DNA from: Babylonia areolata
Taxonomy: Eukaryota; Mollusca; Gastropoda; Neogastropoda; Buccinidae
Assembly: GCF_041734735.1 (NCBI RefSeq)
Contig: NC_134910.1
Span: 6,802,441-6,866,440 of the forward strand
DNA length: 64,000 nt
Direction: 5' to 3'
The notes beneath the pieces are model-generated. The model searched no databases and was not told the DNA's origin. It saw only the letters and a program-made list of their open reading frames with translations. Positions 1 to 11,619 of the stretch are shown here, one piece after another; within the stretch, counting starts at the first letter, position 1, and every line of letters starts with the position of its first letter. Made by a program: the position numbers and the translations under genes.

Positions 1-300
1 AGGGGGTTGGGGGGGGGGGCTGTAGGGCTGTGAAGTGCTCTCCCTTGGGCAGAGCCAGAGTGTGGGGAAAGGGGGCGGGGGGGGGGGGGGGGGGGGCTGT
101 AGGGCTGTGAAGTGCTCTCCCTCCCTCTTCCTTTTTGGGATGGCTGTCACACTGCTGGGGTTTGTCTCTACCTTCCACCCAGCCTGCCATGCCAAGACTG
201 GCCCCCCAAAACAGACCTCAGTAATGTTCCTGATTGTGTACCATGCAGAGACTGGCCCCCCAAAAACAGACCTCAGTGGGTGTTCTTCTGTTACTGCCCC
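1..300. repeat. G-run block and two short direct duplications
   Basis: The segment GCTGTAGGGCTGTGAAGTGC preceded by a long G run occurs twice (about 10-50 and 85-125). A second segment containing GACTGGCCCCCCAAAA and ACAGACCTCAGT also occurs twice (197-222 and 249-277). No coding exon was recognised. Confidence 0.8.
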
Positions 301-369
301 CCCTACAGGCCAAAGGGCGTCAGGGGCAGTAAGCACGCAAGCAAGCCAGTCTGATCACATTCCACCCGC

Positions 370-402
<33 letters not shown>

Positions 403-950
403 AAGGACGTCGCTGCAATCAACTCGCGCGCACCACACCGCCAGAGACAGGACAGTCTCTCCAAGACCTTGGCGCTTCATTCACGTTGGCTGTTCAGCGA
501 TGATTGTCGTGGTGACAGTGGTGTGTGTGTGTGTGTGGGAGGGGGGGGGAGGGTGTGTGTGTGAGAGACGTGAAGCAGGTCTGGGGGGGTGGGGGGGGGC
601 TGGGGAGGGGGGTCAGTGGCGGGTTGTGGTCAGGGACTGCTGGCTTGTTGTTTTCTTCTTCCTGCTGTTGTTGACAGACACAGGCTTTGTGAACATAATC
701 TCTGCCCCATTTGCTGTTGTCCACTGTGGGGGGGGGGGGGGGGGGGGGGTTGGTGGCCGTGCGGGCTCCTACAGTGGGGATGGGGTGGGGGCATGGGGGA
801 AGGAGGTTATAGGCGTGTGTACTGCAACTTTACAAGCCCCCCCGTCCTCTCTCTCTCTCTTGGTTGTGGTTCTGTGTCATGTGTGTGTGTGTATGTTTGT
901 TCGTTTGTTCTTTAGTTTATCATCTTTTCACTATTAGTAATATTAGACGA

Positions 951-987
<37 letters not shown>

Positions 988-1079
988 CTTGCTTGCTTGT
1001 AAGTGTGTGTTTCATGTGGACATGGCCATGCTTGTTAACACAGTCACACTATTCCTGCTCCACATCATCTGAGAGTAAC
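301..1079. other. Non-coding, GT- and G-rich
   Basis: (CT)n and (TG)n at 371-400, (TG)n at 518-560, a G22 run at about 728-749 and (TG)n at 951-990. Open frames here are glycine- or valine-rich artefacts of these tracts. Confidence 0.5.
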
Positions 1080-1437
1080 GTGTCCAGTGTTCCCCAAATC
1101 TGATTGTAAAGTATCCAGCATTCCCAGAATCTGATTGTAAAGCATCCAGCATTCCCCACATCTGATTGTCAAGTATCCAGCATTCCCAGAATCTGATTGT
1201 AAAGCATCCAGCATTCCCCAAATCTGATTGTCAAGTATCAAGCATTCCCAGAATCTGATTGTCAAGTATCAAGCGTTCCCAGAATCTGATTGTCAAGTAT
1301 CGAGCGTTCCCAGAATCTGATTGTCAAGTATCCAGCGTTCCCAGAATCTGATTGTCAAGTATCCAGCGTTCCCAGAATCTGATTGTCAAGTATCCAGCGT
1401 TCCCAGAATCTGATTGTCAAGTATCCAGCGTTCCCAA
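1080..1437. repeat. 31-bp minisatellite, about 11 copies
   Basis: Unit contains GTATCCAGCGTTCCCAGAAT and CTGATTGTCA. Left units are more variable (CATTCCCCAAATC, GTAAAG) and right units are nearly identical, so the array is more homogenised on the right. Confidence 0.95.
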
Positions 1438-1487
1438 AATGAAAGGGATTGGAAGGGTGTCTGTGTTGGTTGCTGTGTGAGCAGGCC

Positions 1488-2045
1488 ATGTGTGTGTGTC
1501 AGTGACAGTCTTTCTGGTGATGACAGTGTCAGGCTGTGTGTGTGTCAGTGACAGTCTTTCTGGTGATGACAGTGTCAGGCCGTGTGTGTGTCAGTGACAG
1601 TCTTTCTGGTGATGACAGTGTCAGACTATGTGTGTGTGTCAGTGACAGTCTTTCTGGTGATGACAGTGTCAGACTATGTGTGTGTGTCAGTGACAGTCTT
1701 TCTGGTGATGACAGTGTCAGACTATGTGTGTGTGTCAGTGACAGTCTTTCTGCTGATGACAGTGTCAGACTATGTGTGTGTGTCAGTGACAGTCTTTCTG
1801 CTGATGATAGTGTCAGACTATGTGTGTGTGTCAGTGACAGTCTTTCTGGTGCTGACAGTGTCAGGCTGTGTGTGTGTCAGTGACAGTCTTTCTGGTGATG
1901 ACAGTGTCAGACTATGTGTGTGTGTCAGTGACAGTCTTTCTGGTGCTGACAGTGTCAGGCTGTGTGTGTGTGTCAGTGACAGTCTTGTCTGGTGCTGACA
2001 GTGTCAGGCTGTGTGTGTGTCAGTGACAGTCTTGTCTGGTTAATG
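1488..2045. repeat. 46-bp minisatellite, about 12 copies
   Basis: Unit contains GTGTGTCAGTGACAGTCTTT and CTGGTGATGACAGTGTCAGA. The stop-free frames (SDSLSGDDSVRLCVCV) follow from the repeat. Confidence 0.95.
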
Positions 2046-2377
2046 GCAGTGCCATGGTGAGCTGTGTGACTGATTTCACAAAGGGGAAGGCAAGTTAGTT
2101 TAACTACGCGTGCTGAAGGTGAGCCCACTGTGGGTGCTTTCTGCCAAGGCAGGCAGATGACAGGTGTGTGTTAACACATAGACCTCTCACATCTGATTGT
2201 TTGGTTTGCTTGTTGTTTTTTTTTTTGGTTTTTTGGGGGTTTTTTTTCACTGAAATCAGCTACTATCGTACACAAAGAGCATTATGAAAAAGCTTGTTGA
2301 ACGATGTGTATTTGAATGTTACATTTTATTAACTGTTGAATGATCTACTCTTTTTCTTTTTCTTTTTTTTCTTTCTT

Positions 2378-2409
<32 letters not shown>

Positions 2410-2756
2410 GTCTGCCCAGAACAGAATAGACACACATACACACGTACATACAAACACTAATTCACTTGCTCACACACACTTCCTCCCACTCACTCACTCA
2501 CTCACTCACTCACACTCTGTCTCTGTCTCTCTCTCTCTCTCTCTCCGTGCTATTCCCAAGGTTGTTACTCAACACTGAATGTCAGTGATCTAAAACAAAT
2601 GGCAGTGCAGTGCAGCATGTCTCTTTTGACAGCACGTGATGAGACGTAGGTTCCCTGATCCCACCCCCCTACCCCCACTCTTTCTCACACACACACTCAC
2701 ACACATACACACATACATACATACCTCCTGCTCACACACATACACACTCACTCACT

Positions 2757-2789
<33 letters not shown>

Positions 2790-2994
2790 ACACACGCATG
2801 CATGCATGCACGCATGCACACACTCATACACCTCTGTTTACACACACACACACACAGATAAACACACACATATCCTGCTCTTCCCCTGGCCCCTCCCTCC
2901 TTACACACACACACACACACACTCACACACACACACACACACACACACTAATATTCACATGCATTCCCTTTCCTTTATACACTACTTTCCCCCC
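2046..2994. repeat. T tracts and CA-rich microsatellites
   Basis: T-rich tract at 2351-2405, (CACT)n at 2489-2515, (CT)n at 2518-2545, and mixed CA/CACT/CATG blocks at 2680-2950. A diverged repeat at 2558-2665 resembles 3165-3275. The Thr/His-rich frames here are artefacts. Confidence 0.7.
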
Positions 2995-3125
2995 ATCCCC
3001 CAGCTGGATGACAACGATGGTCATCATCGATCTCGATGGACACACACCACCACCACACTACTTTACTCTTTTCCGTCTAAAAACACTTATAGTGAATAGA
3101 CGTTAAACTGAAGAAAAACACACAC
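2995..3125 (+). repeat. Dispersed-repeat module shared with 21960-22035
   Basis: A block beginning CAGCTGGATGACAACGATGG and continuing TCATCATCGATCTCGATGGA is present here and, inverted, at 21990-22035. The right end, ATAGACGTTAAACTGAAG followed by A-rich sequence and (CA)n, looks like a retroelement 3' end. Family unknown. Confidence 0.6.
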
Positions 3126-3159
3126 ACACACACACACCATGCTTTTTTTTTTTTTTTAT

Positions 3160-3395
3160 CAAGGCTGTCATTCAATAACCAAAAGTAGTGATTAAAACAG
3201 TGGGTGTAGCATGTCTGGTTTTTTGTCACCACACGCGATGAGATGATGCACGGTCCCCCCCTTATCTCACCAGGTCAAAAAGGTTTCACATTTATTTCAT
3301 CTCTTGGTTTCCCCAAGGCGGGACAGGCAGTTAACAAGACCTAGGCCTAGAATCGAACTTCAGCCCACTTCTAACCACTATGGTGGGTGTTTGTT
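3160..3395 (-). mobile_element. Diverged tRNA-derived SINE candidate
   Basis: On the minus strand the right end has tRNA-like boxes (TAGTGGTTAGAAG and AGTTCGATTCT). The body ends in a T tract at 3147-3160 on plus. The 3165-3275 part also matches 2558-2665. Degraded; no target-site duplication found. Confidence 0.45.
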
Positions 3396-3572
3396 CAGTG
3401 ATTGGGTGTGTGTTTGGAAGGGGGGGTGGGGAGTGGGGGGGGGGGGGGGGGGGGGGGGGTCATCTTACAGTCAGGTGACCCGTTCTGGATCTGGTTGACA
3501 AAAGTCCAAAAATTTACTTTACCAACCAGTGTGAATTGAGGCATTCTTTTTTTTTTTGTAGGTGTCGAAACA

Positions 3573-3860
3573 GTTGTGTTGTGACACGTTTGTCGACAGT
3601 TGTTTTTCATAACGTGTTACATTAACAGTTGTTTTGTGACACGTTTTGATGACAGTTGTTTTTCATAACGTGTTACATTAACAGTTGTTTTTTGTGACAC
3701 GTTTTGACGACGGTTGTTTTTCATAACGTATTACATTAACAGTTGTTTTGTGACATGTTTTGACGACAGTTGTTTTTCATAACGCGTTACATTAACAGTT
3801 GTTTTATAACATGTCAACAGTTATTTTATAACATGTCAACAGTTGTTTTTATAACATGTT
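3573..3860. repeat. Minisatellite of about 55 bp, 4 full units, then a 20-bp derivative
   Basis: Unit alternates ACAGTTGTTTTGTGACACG and GACAGTTGTTTTTCATAACG. From 3795 it decays to short units of the type AACATGTCAACAGTT. Confidence 0.9.
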
Positions 3861-4335
3861 ATGTTGAGAATAGTTTTGTAACATTTTATGTTAGCAGATG
3901 TTTTGTATCATGTTGTATATGTTTTAAGTGATGTTGGGCTGTCATAACCTATCCTTAATTAAGTTAATATTGTGCTAACAATTCATTATACATTATTTGT
4001 GTGTGTTGTAGAATAGAAGAAAAAAAAAAGTGTGTACATCAGATTGTGAGCTTATTATATACGCTGGTATAGACAGGAAAATGTACTTAAAGGGAATTAT
4101 TATCAGTAACGTTTCAGAATTGTTCCCACATCAGATTTGCCCCCCAGTCCTGTTTTTTGTTGTTGTTGCTTTTTGTTTTTGTTTGTTTGTTTTTTCCTGT
4201 GTGCCAGACAGTTCTGGTATTGATGAAATATTTTGACTGTAGCCAAGAGATCATGCTGAACAGCTGCTTTGAATAGAAGAAATGAGTAAACTTTGTACTA
4301 ATGTTTTCCTCTTAGGCCTTGACTGCATGCATTTG

Positions 4336-4372
<37 letters not shown>

Positions 4373-4699
4373 CGTGTGTGTGGGTATTATATACATACAC
4401 AGATTGATAGATATATAGATAGATAGATAGATATTCATAGACTGCAGCATTGGGCCACACTGGGTATGAATAACTATGATGAAGTTAAAATCATTTTAGA
4501 GGGAAAAAATTCCTTTTTGACCATGATCAGGCCACAATGGTTCAAAACACTGAGCTGGTTAGGTGCTGAGGGAAGGCATTAACTCATTCAAAGCGTTGCT
4601 GTGTGGTCAAAATGACTTCCACTTTCCTACACAGGCATAAGCCGCAGCCAAAGGGAACCAATTTCTACAGTATTTCTGATTAGTTTGGAGGACAGACTG
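3861..4699. other. Non-coding, no gene seen
   Basis: AT-rich sequence with (TA)n(TG)n at 4339-4380 and (GATA)n at 4405-4432. It ends in the 13-bp target-site duplication of the SINE-A that follows. Confidence 0.5.
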
Positions 4700-5059
4700 A
4701 CGGGCGCAGTAGCCGAGTGGTTAAAGCGTTGGACTGTCAATCTGAGGGTCCCGGGTTCGAATCACGGTGACGGCGCCTGGTGGGTAAAGGATGGAGATTT
4801 TTACGATCTCCCAGGTCAACATATGTGCAGACCTGCTAGTGCCTGAACCCCCTTCGTGTGTGTATGCAAGCAGAAGATCAAATACGCACGTTAAAGATCC
4901 TGTAATCCATGTCGGCGTTTGGTGGGTTATGGAAACAAGAACATACCCAGCATGCACACCCCCGAAAACGGAGTATGGCTGCCTACATGGCGGGGTAAAA
5001 ACAGTCATACACGTAAAAGCCCACTGGTGTACATACGAGTGAACGCAGAAGAAGAAGGA
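4700..5059 (+). mobile_element. SINE-A copy, full length, 13-bp TSD
   Basis: tRNA-derived SINE of about 360 bp. The A box is TAGCCGAGTGG, the B box is GGTTCGAATCA, then a body and a (GAA)n tail. The exact duplication GGAGGACAGACTG lies at 4687-4699 and 5060-5072. The minus-strand frame MTVFTPPCRQPYSVFGGV recurs in all copies and is not a gene. Confidence 0.97.
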
Positions 5060-5156
5060 GGAGGACAGACTGGATGATTCCAGTCTGTTTTCTGCATCAC
5101 TATGATAGGGAAGCCTGCCGAGGCTGTGAACTCCCCGGTGTTGAATGGGTTAAACT

Positions 5157-5730
5157 GATGGGCGCAACAGTCAAGTGGTAAAAGCATTGGACAGACTTTC
5201 AATCTGACGGTCACAGGTTCGAATTCCAGTCACGTCGCCTGATAGGTTAACTCACTCGGTACGGCCAGTCCTCTCTTCTCCTCCTCTACACAGACCCCTC
5301 GGATGGCCAGTGGGTGTCTGAATGACCCAGCCTTTAGCTTCCGTCGTCAGAATTGTGGTATTCTTTGTCAACATTCACGTCTTCAGTATAAGAGCCTTCC
5401 GCTTGCAATATTTTGATGATGGTAATTGGGGTGAAACGCTGTTAACGTCGTCTCTTTCGTCGTTCGTATGGGGAGAGTTAAGGGTGGCGATTTTTTCAGT
5501 CTCCCAGGTCATCAGGTGGGGTGCAGATCTGTCAGTGCCTGAATGCCCCTTTCATGTGTCTGTGCTTGCCGAAGATCAAGTGCCCACACATTAAAGATCC
5601 TGTAATCCTACCGGCGTTTGGTGGGTAATGGAAACAAGAAGATAACCCTGCATGTAACCCCCTTGAAAACTGAGTGAACGTGGGAGTCTCAGCCCATGAA
5701 CGAAGAAGGAGAATGAGAAGGAGAACCATA
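5157..5730 (+). mobile_element. SINE-A copy, older, split by a MITE
   Basis: Diverged SINE-A head (5157-5246) and body plus tail (5482-5730), with a TTAA MITE between them. Removing the MITE and one TTAA restores an ordinary SINE-A body, GGTTAAGGGTGG, against GGGTAAAGGGTGG in intact copies. Confidence 0.9.
5247..5481 (+). mobile_element. TTAA MITE copy 1, inside SINE-A
   Basis: 235 bp flanked by TTAA on both sides. The left end is CTCACTCGGTACGG and the right end is CGTATGGGGAGAG, imperfect inverted repeats. TTAA target and duplication are typical of piggyBac-type non-autonomous elements; it has no coding capacity of its own. Confidence 0.9.
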
Positions 5731-6183
5731 GCATTTGTTGCTGTGTGTGACAAGGGCAGGTAACTTCAATCCATTGCCGTTAAACACTTTCCCACCAACT
5801 GCCCTACAGGTTGATAAAGGAGGGTGGGGGGGGGAGGGGGAGGGGCATATTTGATGTGGGAACCATTGTGACCTGGCACCCGGATATGTGAAAGGAGAAA
5901 GTGATGGTATGGGCATGGGTTATTTGCCTGTGGTTGTTGTTGATGTTGTTTTTTTTGTGTGTGTGTGTGTTGTAGTTTTTTGTTTGTTTTTTGCTTTGAT
6001 GTCGACAGCTGCGGAGTTTGTATGTGGAATGAAAACCATATATTGGGGTAATATAATAAATGAGCCAACATCTGTTGTCTGGGATGGAGAGAATTGTGAG
6101 GGCTGGGGGTGGGGATGGGGGTGTGTGGTGAGAGTAAGAGGGGGTGGGTGGGGGAGACATTAGGGGTGAAAATGTGTGTGCAG

Positions 6184-6232
<49 letters not shown>

Positions 6233-6632
6233 CTTGATGGCACATCGTTTGTGTGTGTGTGTGTGTGTGTATAATTTTATTTCTGTCCTTCAACAGCGAG
6301 GGTATACATACAGGCTGGCACACTGTTAATTAGATTGAATCAAAATCAGAGGTGAATCTGTGTCTTTCTCTCTCTTTAACTCTGTCTGTCTGTCTGTGTC
6401 ACGGAGCCAGCATAGCTGATGGTGAACTTGTGTGGGGGGAAAAAACAGACAACATGTATGGACCAGCCCTGTCCTAACTTAATAATTATCTCAGATATCT
6501 TTTTTCTTCTCCCCCCCCCACCCCCCTCCCCTTTGAAATAATTTGTCTTTGAAAAGAATTCTCTTTGTCCTCCACCTTCCATATCTCACACCCCCCATCC
6601 CCCTCCCCTGCCCCCTCCTTGTCTTCCGTTTT
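5731..6632. other. Non-coding with microsatellites
   Basis: G-rich patch at 5823-5845, (TG)n at 6186-6228 and 6250-6270, (TCTG)n at 6384-6398, C-rich patch at 6510-6530. No gene seen. Confidence 0.5.
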
Positions 6633-6645
6633 GAGTCATGCATGC

Positions 6646-6784
6646 TGCCCCCGAAAGTGGAGCATGGCTGCCTACATGGCGGGGTAAAATCGGTCATACA
6701 CGTAAAAAAAAAAAACCCACTCGCATATATATGAGTGAACGTGGGAGTTGCAGCCCATGAACACAGGAGAAGAAGAAGAAGAAG
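6646..6784 (+). mobile_element. SINE-A copy, 5'-truncated, 13-bp TSD
   Basis: Only the 3' third (from the CCCCCGAAA...GGAGCATGG region) plus a (GAA)n tail. The exact duplication GAGTCATGCATGC lies at 6633-6645 and 6785-6797. Truncation with a clean duplication is the mark of LINE-driven retroposition. Confidence 0.95.
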
Positions 6785-6894
6785 GAGTCATGCATGCGTG
6801 TGAATGACTGGCGTGAAAGCACTTAGATTTGCCTCTGCACGAGATTCAGCGCTATATGAATACTATCATTATCATTATTATTATTGTTATCTCC

Positions 6895-9605
6895 TTCCTT
6901 CCGTCTCTGCCCCTCCCTCTCTCTTTCTCACCCTCTCTCTCTCTCTCTGTCTGCCTGTCTCTCTCTCCCTGGTTCTTTCTCCCCTCCCCTCTCTCTCTAC
7001 CCCCCCTCTCTCTCTCTCTCTAGTTCTTTCCCCCCTCCCCTCTCTCTCTACCCCCCCTCTCCCTTTCTCTCTCTCTCCCTAGTTCTTTCTCCCCCCCTCC
7101 CCTCTCTCTCTACCCCCCCGCTCCCTTTCTCTCTCTCTCTCTAGTTCTTTCCCCCCCTCCCCTCTCTCTCTACCCCCCCCCCACCCCCGCTCCCTTTCTC
7201 TCCTCTCTTCTCTCTAGTTCTTTCCCCCCCTCCCCTCTCTCTCTCTCTACCCCCCTCTCCCTTTCTCTCTCTCTCCTCTAGTTCTTCCCCCCTCCCCCTC
7301 TCTCTACCCCCCCTCTCCCTTTCTCTCTCTCTAGTTCTTTCTCTCCCCTCCCCTCTCTCTCTACCCCCCTCTTCCCTTTCTCTCTCTCTAGTTCTTTCTC
7401 CCCCTCCCCTCTCTACCCCCCCTCTCCCTTTCTCTCTCTCTAGTTCTTTCTTCCCCTCCCCTCTCTCTCTACCCCCCCCCCTCTCCCTTTCTCTCTCTCT
7501 CTCTAGTTCTTTCCCCCCCTCCCTCTCTCTCTACCCCCCCTCTCCCTTTCTCTCTCTAGTTCTTTCTCCCCTCCCTCTCTCTCTACCCCCCCCCTCTCCT
7601 TTCTCTCTCTCTCTCTAGTTCTTTCTCCCCTCCCCTCTCTCTCTACCCCCCCCTCTCCCTTTCTCTCTCTCTCTCTAGTTCTTTCTCCCCCTCCCCTCTC
7701 TCTCTACCCCCCCCCCTTCCCTTTCTCTCTCTCTCTAGTTCTTTCTCCCCTCCTCTCTCTCTACCCCCCCCTCTCCCTTTCTCTCTCCTAGTTCTTTCCC
7801 CCCCTCCCCTCTCTCTCTACCCCCCCCTCTCCCTTTCTCTCTCTCTCTAGTTCTTTCCCCCCTCCCTCTCTCTCTACCCCCCCCTCTCCCTTTCTCTCTC
7901 TCTCTAGTTCTTTCTCCCCCTCCCCTCTCTCTCTACCCCCCCCCCTCTCCCTTTCTCTCTCTCTCTCTAGTTCTTTCTCCCCTCCTCTCTCTCTACCCCC
8001 CTCTCCCTTTCTCTCTCTCTCTAGTTCTTTCTCCCCTCCCCTCTCTCTCTACCCCCCCCTCTCCCTTTCTCTCTCTCTCTAGTTCTTTCTCCCCTCCTCT
8101 CTCTCTACCCCCCCCCTCTCCCTTTCTCTCTCTCTCTAGTTCTTTCTCCCCTCCCCTCTCTCTCTACCCCCCCCTCCCTTTCTCTCTCTCTCTCTAGTTC
8201 TTTCTCCCCTCCCTCTCTCTCTACCCCCCCCCTCTCCCTTTCTCTCTCCTCTCTAGTTCTTTCTCCCCTCCCCTCTCTCTCTACCCCCCCTCTCCCTTTC
8301 TCTCTCTCGCCCTAGTTCTTTCCCCCCTCCCCTCTCTCTCTACCCCCCCCTCTCCCTTTCTCTCTCTCTCTCTAGTTCTTTCCTCCCCTCCCCTCTCTCT
8401 CTACCCCCCTCTCCCTTTCTCTCTCTCGCCCTAGTTCTTTCCCCCCCTCCCCTCTCTCTCTACCCCCCCCTCTCCCTTTCTCTCTCTCTCCCTAGTTCTT
8501 TCCCCCCCTCCCCTCTCTCTCTACCCCCCCTCTCCCTTTCTCTCTCTCTCCCTAGTTCTTTCCCCCCCTCCCCTCTCTCTCTACCCCCCTCTCCCTTTCT
8601 CTCTCTCTCTAGTTCTTTCCCCCCCCTCCCCTCTCTCTCTACCCCCCCTCTCCCTTTCTCTCTCTCTCTAGTTCTTTCCCCCCCTCCCCTCTCTCTCTAC
8701 CCCCCCTCTCCCTTTCTCTCTCTCTCTCTAGTTCTTTCTCCCCTCCCCTCTCTCTCTACCCCCCTCCCCTCTCTCTCTCTCTGTGTTCTTTCCCCCCTCT
8801 TCTCTCTTCTCTCCCCCCCCCCCCCCTCCTCTCTCTCTGTTCTCTCTCTCTCCTAGTTCTTTCTCCCCTCCCCTCCCTCTCTACCCTCCCCCCTCTCTCT
8901 CTCTGTCTCTCTCTCCTAGTTCTTTCTCTCCCCTCCCCTCCCTCTCTACCCCCTCCCCTCCCTTTCTCTTCTCTCTCTCTAGTTCTTTTCTCCCCTCCCC
9001 TCTCTCTCTCTACCCCCCCCTCTCCCTTGTCTCTCTCTCTCTCTAGTTTCTTTCTCCCTCCCCTCTCCTCTCTACACCCCCCCCTCTCCCCTCCTCGTCT
9101 CTCTCTCTAGTTCTTTCTCTCCTCTCTCCCCCCCTCATCTCTTGTCTCTCTCTCCCCTAGTTCTTCTACCTCCTCCCCTCCCCTCTACCCCCCCCCTTTC
9201 TCTCGTTCTCTCTCTCCCTAGTTCTTTCTCCTCTCCCCTCCTCTCTACCCCCCCCCCTCCTCTCTCTCTCTCTCCCTAGTTCTTTCTCCCCTCCCCTCCC
9301 TCTCTACCCCCCCCCTCTCTCTCTCTCTGTCTCTCTCTCCCTAGTTCTTCTTCCCCCTCCTCTCTCTCTCTCTACCCCCCCCCCCCCCTCTCTCTCTACC
9401 CCCCTCCCCCCACCCCTCTGTCTGTCTGTCTCTATTTCCGAAATTCTTTCTCCCCTCCTCTCTCTCTCTCTCTCTCTGTCTGTCTCTCTCTCCCTGGTTC
9501 TTTCTCCCCTCCCCGCTCTCTCTACCCCTCCCCCCCCCTCCCCTCCGTCTCTCTCTCTCTTTTCCCCTCTCTCTCCCCCTTGCCCCCCCCCCCCCCCCCT
9601 GCCCC
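6895..9605. repeat. 2.7 kb homopyrimidine minisatellite
   Basis: Almost pure C/T on the plus strand. About 45 units of 50-60 bp are recognisable by TAGTTCTTTC, then CCCCTCCCCTCTCTCTCTAC, a C7-C10 run, and CTCCCTTTCTCTCT. Regular from 7020 to 8770, degenerate after that. The strict strand asymmetry makes triplex (H-DNA) formation plausible. Confidence 0.95.
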
Positions 9606-10825
9606 CTCACTGTCTGTGAGTGAGGTTGTGTGTCATGTAAACATACCAGGGCATCAGTATTTCAAACGGGGGGGAGGGGTGGGGGGGGGACGACTGGCAC
9701 CAGAACTGTTCCAGCCAAGCAGGGATCTGTTTCTTTCAAACACATAGTGACTGATAACAAAAGGCATGTGTTTTTGGTTTTTTTTTGTTTGTTTTTTCTT
9801 CTTCTTCTTCTTCCCTTGGTTATGTTTCTTGCTGTGGTGGGTGGTGAAGAGGAGATGGAGGAGGAGGAGGAGAAGGAGGAATTTTTGGTTAATGTCCCAT
9901 TACACACACTGGTGACTGTAGACATTTTGTTGGAAGTGTTTTACACATTTGAATGGCGTCCGTCGTTCAAAAGGCAGGAGAGGAGGAGGGGGGCGGGGTG
10001 GGTGGGGGGTGCCAGGAGGGGGTGGGTGGTGGGGGTGTTAGTTGTACAGTGAGTTGGTGGGGGGAAAGGGGGTGGATGGAGGGGGGGGGGGGGGGGGGGC
10101 ATCAAAAGGTGAATATTTGCAACAAACAGAAGTGATTACTGAATTCAATGGACTTCCTTAAAGGGAAGCCGTCAGTCCATTCAACAAGAGAAACAAGCGA
10201 AACACGGTGAATGGCAAACAAGTTCAGAACATCAGCGTGTCTTAACCAACGACGTTTTAATGCAGATGATTGTGCGTTTGTCTGGTATGTGCTCTGTGTG
10301 TGTTATTATAATAATGATGATGATGATGATGATCCCAGTGGCACAGAATTTGGTGTGTCTGAGAGTGGGGTGGGGGGTTGGTGGGGCGGGGGGGGGGGGA
10401 ATTTGTACTTTCGGGGGGTGCTTGCCTGTACAGCCTTTACATGGTCATTCTGTTTTATGTCGGATATGCAAAGGTGAGGAAGGGTGAAGGTCAGCGCTTC
10501 TGAACCCTGTTTGCAGCGGAGTATTGTGTGTGTGTGTGTGTGTGTGTTGCATTGTATGTGCAGCTCTTTTCGTCACACCATCCTTTTTCTGTGGGAAGTT
10601 CATGTGTTGTGTGTAGTGTAGTGTATTTATTAAAAAAAAAAGTCTTTTTGGTCACACCGCGTTTCTCTGTGAGAAATTCATGTATTGGTGTGAGGGTGTG
10701 TGTGTGTGTGTGTGTGCGTGCTTGGTGATGGTGGAGTGATGGTTTCTGTGGTGCATGAAACAGCACCACCACCTGGTGTTGAGATGTGACAGATTGACCA
10801 CACACAAGAGGATAGAGCGTTGACA
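9606..10825. other. Non-coding, no gene seen
   Basis: G-rich patches at 9668-9690, 10000-10100 and 10370-10400, (GAT)n at 10314-10333, (TG)n at 10526-10548 and 10699-10720. Open frames are low-complexity. Confidence 0.5.
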
Positions 10826-11163
10826 CTCTGCTGTGTTCTGCGTGTTAAGAGTGTTGACACTCTGCTATGTTCTGCATGTTAGAGTGTTGACACTCTGAAT
10901 GTGAGTGTTGACACTGCTGTGTTCTGCGTGTTAGAGTGTTGACACTCTGCTGTGTTCTGCGTGTTAGAGTGTTGACACTCTGCTGTGTTCTGCGTGTTAG
11001 AGTGTTGACACTCTGCTATGTTCTGCGTGTTAGAGTGTTGACACTCTGCTGTGTTCTGCGTGTTAGAGTGTTGACACTCTGCTGTGTTCTGCGTGTTAGA
11101 GTGTTGACACTCTGCTGTGTTCCGCATGTTAGGGTGTTGACACTCTGCTGTGTTCTGCATGTT
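10826..11163. repeat. 33-bp minisatellite, about 10 copies
   Basis: Unit contains GAGTGTTGACACTCTGCTGT and GTTCTGCGTGTTA. GAGTGT...ACACTC is a short inverted repeat in every unit. Since 33 is a multiple of three, both strands stay open across the array (minus strand NTQNTAECQHS), but there is no start context or neighbouring exon. Confidence 0.95.
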
Positions 11164-11619
11164 GTTGTTGTGTGTCTTGGGCTTTGTGTGTGTGTGTGTG
11201 TGTGTGTGCTTTTTTTTTCTCTCTTTTCCTCTTTTTGTCAATGTCTTTCTCTGTATGTGTGAGACTGCAGTGTGCTTTCTTGGTTAAATGAAGTAAACAT
11301 CGTTTTAGTATATATATATATATAAATAGTAAAATACTTTATATTACACATCAATTGATCAGTTGAGCAGCTTCTCACAGATGTAGTTCCAGATGATTAC
11401 TTCTCCGTAAGCATCCTCAGTGTTGGGTGATTTTTGTGTGCATGCGAGATGGAAGCAGTTGGTGTGTATCGATTCTGGTGCACCTGGCACCTGTCAGTAT
11501 CCTAAATGATTGGTCCCACCTTTTCACTCCCTGTTTGTACGTGCACAGTTTTCTTCTCTTTCTGGTTCCCATGCGCATACACCCCTCCTTAAATGGCTTG
11601 CCTCCCCTCTCGTCGTCCT
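11164..11619. other. Non-coding, no gene seen
   Basis: (TG)n at 11187-11209 and (TA)n at 11310-11326; otherwise unremarkable. Confidence 0.5.

Noticed and set aside
4700-5059. Functional tRNA gene at SINE-A heads (several places)
   Set aside because: The A and B boxes are present, but the cloverleaf is imperfect and the sequence continues into a conserved SINE body with a (GAA)n tail and target duplications.
10879-11241. Repeat protein with 11-residue units (NTQNTAECQHS)
   Set aside because: The 33-bp unit keeps the frame, but the opposite strand is equally open, there is no recognisable gene context, and it ends in (TG)n.
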